Shown here in pieces: positions 63,497 through 64,000 of a DNA stretch of 64,000 nt. The position numbers were made by a program, and so were the translations under genes. Every line of letters starts with the position of its first letter. The stretch's first letter is position 1. Source of the DNA: an uncultured Lachnospiraceae bacterium (GTDB lineage Bacteria > Bacillota > Clostridia > Lachnospirales > Lachnospiraceae); the NCBI GenBank assembly GCA_902786205.1, contig CADABQ010000004.1, forward strand, positions 28,643 through 92,642, given 5' to 3'. The notes below the pieces were generated by a model. That model was not told the origin of the DNA. It did no database searches and saw only the letters and a program-made list of their open reading frames with translations.

Positions 63497-64000
63497 ATGG
63501 CAAACAATCTAAATGGAAAAAAATTCACTGGGAAACTTCCCTACAAATTAACTAACGACTATTTCTTTAAAGCATTTTTACAGAAAAACCAAACTGCACT
63601 TCGTGGTATTTTATGTGCTATTTTGTCTATGCGACCAGAAGAAATTACTTCCATTGTAATTACAAACCCCATTATGGAAGGAAATGCCCTTGAGGACAAA
63701 GATTTAATTCTTGACATAAAACTAGAACTCAATCATTCACAAATCATCAATCTGGAAATGCAGGTAGAAAACCTCGGCAACTGGCCAGAACGTTCTCTTA
63801 CTTATCTTTGTCGAATGTTTGATCAATTAAAAAATGGTGAAGATTACAAACAGGTCAAAAAAACAATTCATATCGGCATCTTAAATTTCACCCCAAAAGG
63901 GTTTCCTCCTGTTCTTTTCTCTGATTATTTTCTTTATAATCCCCGAACAAAGCATAAATATAGTGACAAATTTGGAATTTATATGTTACAATTGAATCAA
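63497..64000 (+). CDS. Rpn-family PD-(D/E)XK nuclease / putative transposase (3' end beyond window)
   Basis: 168 codons are visible and the frame is open to the window edge. The start KLPYKLTNDYFFKAFL and the block DKDLILDIKLELNHSQIINLEMQ fit the PD-(D/E)XK nuclease core of the Rpn (recombination-promoting) family, often labelled transposase. AGAAAGGAG precedes the ATG. Such genes are common and multi-copy in Lachnospiraceae. Whether it is whole cannot be judged. Confidence 0.8.
   Translation, partial: MANNLNGKKFTGKLPYKLTNDYFFKAFLQKNQTALRGILCAILSMRPEEITSIVITNPIMEGNALEDKDLILDIKLELNHSQIINLEMQVENLGNWPERSLTYLCRMFDQLKNGEDYKQVKKTIHIGILNFTPKGFPPVLFSDYFLYNPRTKHKYSDKFGIYMLQLNQ

Overview
The window looks like a chromosomal segment of an anaerobic, AT-rich low-GC Gram-positive of the class Clostridia, most likely family Lachnospiraceae. 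The evidence is a CIRCE-controlled groES, a type-A-looking RNase P RNA, a SCIFF peptide with its radical-SAM maturase next to a fused SecDF, HemZ, the [FeFe]-hydrogenase maturase HydG, an FprA-type flavodiiron protein, and several c-di-GMP proteins. The species cannot be named from the sequence alone.

Layout. 1-5.7 kb: 3' truncated groES with CIRCE, a PilZ protein, aroD, an M32 carboxypeptidase, mreB and a small membrane protein. 5.7-13.2 kb: an ECF sigma/anti-sigma pair, hydG, a flavodiiron protein, an ABC-class ATPase and psd. 13.2-20 kb: rnpB, lspA, a glycosyltransferase, a receiver-Hpt protein, a PAS-GGDEF-EAL protein and a cold-shock protein. 20-23 kb: a large lectin-like surface protein with 480-bp internal repeats. 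23.3-42.8 kb: a housekeeping block mostly on the minus strand (DUF1294, aspS, hisS, HD-GYP, hemZ, MBL hydrolase, relA, apt, recJ, secDF, scfB, scfA/SCIFF, a membrane protein, yajC, tgt, a hypothetical), with a PHP phosphoesterase on the plus strand. 43-45.8 kb: pcrA and a small acidic-tailed membrane protein on the plus strand.

45.8-61.0 kb is the standout: a six-gene minus-strand cluster. In transcription order it encodes an ABC ATPase, a large FtsX-type permease, a thiazolinyl-imide-reductase-like protein fused to a methyltransferase, an NRPS (TubC dock-Cy-A-PCP-TE), a type II thioesterase, and a second NRPS (Cy-A-[MT]-PCP). Both adenylation domains read by eye as cysteine-activating. The parts list resembles yersiniabactin/pyochelin-type thiazoline assembly, but no aryl starter gene, aryl carrier domain or salicylate gene is present. 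A 16-bp palindrome GTTAG-N6-CTAAC occurs twice in front of the ABC genes and once in front of the reductase gene, which suggests one dedicated, possibly metal-responsive, regulator.

61-64 kb: a secreted protein with 81-bp (27-aa) Pro/Thr tandem repeats, and the start of an Rpn-family PD-(D/E)XK nuclease/transposase-like gene that runs off the window. Several families of short palindromic (MITE-like) repeats are scattered in intergenic regions. Two of them bracket both aroD and the 61.5-kb surface-protein gene in the same order.

Functions come from motifs read by eye in the translations. No database search or structure prediction was run.
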